This document shows positions 63,801 through 64,000 of a DNA stretch of 64,000 nucleotides, piece by piece. The notes beneath the pieces are model-generated. The model searched no databases. It saw only the letters and a program-made list of their open reading frames with translations, and was not told the origin of the DNA. The translations under genes and the position numbers were made by a program. Origin of the DNA: CAWKOH01 sp963851245 (GTDB lineage: Bacteria > Actinomycetota > Acidimicrobiia > Acidimicrobiales > Palsa-688); NCBI GenBank assembly GCA_963851245.1, contig CAWKOH010000004.1, forward strand, positions 434,001 to 498,000, given 5' to 3'. How positions within the stretch are numbered: the stretch's first letter is position 1; each line of letters begins with the position of its first letter.

Positions 63801-64000
63801 CTCGAATCGTCGGTGTCCAAGACTGAAGAAGATGTCCTCGTTGCGCTCGGGGTGAGCAGGGAGGTGGCGGCTCACTTTGCCAGCGCGACAGCGAGGGCCA
63901 AGGTGGCCGAGGTCGGCCCGGTCACCCTGGCCACCGGACGGGCCGTCAGCGAGGTGGTGGAAGCCTTGTCGCTCATAGAGGAAGCGGCCGGGCTGGACCG
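60849..64000 (+). CDS. gdhB: NAD-dependent glutamate dehydrogenase, 3' end outside window
   Basis: Open from GTG 60849 to the window end, at least 1050 residues. Large bacterial NAD-GDH: IVPTGAKGGFVCRGP (catalytic Lys region, about residue 378), VGVGDMSGDVFGNGMLQSRA, LIWFGGIGTYIKAP, EGANLGITQRARI and GGRINADFIDNAAGVATSDR. Deaminates glutamate to 2-oxoglutarate. The catalytic motif sits several hundred residues closer to the N-terminus than in the 180-kDa enzymes (about 1600 residues), so the ACT-type regulatory N-terminus seems absent. An insert (GNGPSQPAGAPLSGARSGAS) follows the Lys motif. Confidence 0.9.
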   Translation, partial: MSQTGQSEWAAQLAALLPGQAPDADAASLESRAPASYRDLTPPEEAAHDLAELGELFEATQSGEAQPAGAAFGGRHRLVVRPARDDAYTFRIRRFGEGGIELTTFLPVLESFGLVVVESIPHLIAPGPDREPAVHIDDIGVRTETPYGPEALRFVPEIHGPRLVDALEALARGATDVDSLNRLVIMAGFDWRQVMVLRTYLRYWLQTGRGLSWADLSDPLVDFPDVARALIGYFQARFDPEMATAAGPEPGLSAAERFRCTAGLDLVPRLEQDRVLRGYLGLIDSTLRTNFFHRDASGEPRSHVVIKLDSASVPELPAPRPKVETFVHGPLVEAIHLRAGLIARGGIRSSDRPDDFRTEVLDLAFAQVKKNAIIVPTGAKGGFVCRGPAGNGPSQPAGAPLSGARSGASQPGPAQVKAAYEAFVGALLEITDNIGSGQVVHPPGVVAIDGPDPYLVVAADKGTATFSDLANSISEKAGFWLGDAFASGGSRGYDHKAMGITARGAWVAVRRHFHQLGIDVQSDPVRVVGVGDMSGDVFGNGMLQSRAIRLVAAFDHRHVFLDPDPDPESSYEERSRLARLPVSGWADYRPELISRGGGVWPRDAKSVPLAPAARRALGVERESLSPPELISAVLAAPVDLIWFGGIGTYIKAPGESDADVGDHANDVVRITSDEVRARVIAEGANLGITQRARIRYSRRGGRINADFIDNAAGVATSDREVNLKILLALAIEQGRLAADDRDRYLTISEDEVASDVLRQVDHSVGALNRAVPGSAQELQAYEALIESLEQDGRLDREVEFLPSRDEMQVRQEAGAGLIRPELAVLLAYAKSDLVGAIENSPTVGDPSFLDAVVAYFPKPIRESFGDLVPRHRLYPQLVATDVAGEIVDQLGVIWAHETSAELGRGLDEVAAAFWFTRRITRAGDLWSELEQLSPTISADAESALHATVSRAVIDLARAYLTRPGTIDMPAILATDEEAADALVSLESSVSKTEEDVLVALGVSREVAAHFASATARAKVAEVGPVTLATGRAVSEVVEALSLIEEAAGLD

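Noticed and set aside
1..64000. CRISPR arrays, insertion sequences, transposases, integrases, rRNA
   Set aside because: None seen; the only short tandem arrays are coding (19825-19914, 54064-54146).

Overview
The window is GC-rich, densely coding DNA from an actinobacterium, chromosomal in character. Pointers to the phylum are mycothiol-linked DinB/maleylpyruvate-isomerase-type proteins, GTG/TTG starts, a large NAD-glutamate dehydrogenase, a TmsA/TmsB-like pair for 10-methyl fatty acids, and a ruc(FmdB)-galU-glp(moeA)-glpR block that parallels Mycobacterium tuberculosis Rv0991c-Rv0996. I cannot name the genus; a deep lineage such as Acidimicrobiia is plausible but is inference.

Layout. 1-6.2 kb: end of a sensor kinase, a PQQ-repeat lipoprotein fused to a stub of an acyl-CoA synthetase, an APH-like kinase and a membrane protein. 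6.3-12.2 kb: SRAP protein, then a leftward isoprenoid operon (PAP2, polyprenyl synthase, DXS, mycothiol-type isomerase) and a thioesterase. 12.3-17.6 kb: tldD-pmbA, NUDIX, PBP2. 17.7-25.6 kb: STAS protein, DUF427, MTA phosphorylase, a Ruc-like chaperone under a CIRCE element, galU, moeA/glp, moaA, moaC, glpR-like, translin-like and tRNA-Ala(CGC). 25.7-35.2 kb: accessory metabolism (cupin, Rieske fusion, intradiol dioxygenase, VOC, MDR, GH15, DinB, APH, Usp) with small gene scraps. 35.3-39.7 kb: a kdp locus in which kdpE and the kinase half of KdpD face kdpF, fragments of kdpA and kdpB, and a separate KdpD sensor half. 39.7-44.1 kb: CsoR operator, csoR, copA, nitronate monooxygenase, DedA. 44.1-50.7 kb: HAD, TmsA/TmsB-like pair, acyl desaturase, AlkA, flavodoxin-like protein, crotonase. 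50.8-59.5 kb: ferric-reductase-like protein, FMN-binding lipoprotein and ApbE; two glycosyltransferases; a two-component system; a Ser-rich secreted protein. 59.7-64 kb: an overlapping pair containing a CdiA-like nuclease domain, then glutamate dehydrogenase running off the window.

Two caveats apply to the whole window. First, many conserved genes carry single-base indels (dxs, polyprenyl synthase, tldD, pmbA, PBP2, kdpD-N, copA, GT39 and others), concentrated at 7-17 kb, 37-42 kb and 52-59 kb and almost absent at 17-37 kb. They look mostly like sequencing or assembly errors. Second, there are abrupt junctions between unrelated gene pieces (about 1.59 kb, 26.07 kb, 37.82 kb, 38.40 kb), which could be real deletions or misassembly.

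The strongest regulatory observation is an 11-bp-phased GCTGTGA direct repeat found both before the response regulator at 58.2-58.9 kb and before the ferric-reductase/FMN-binding/ApbE operon at 53.5 kb. It suggests that this two-component system controls a flavin-based extracytoplasmic electron-transfer system.
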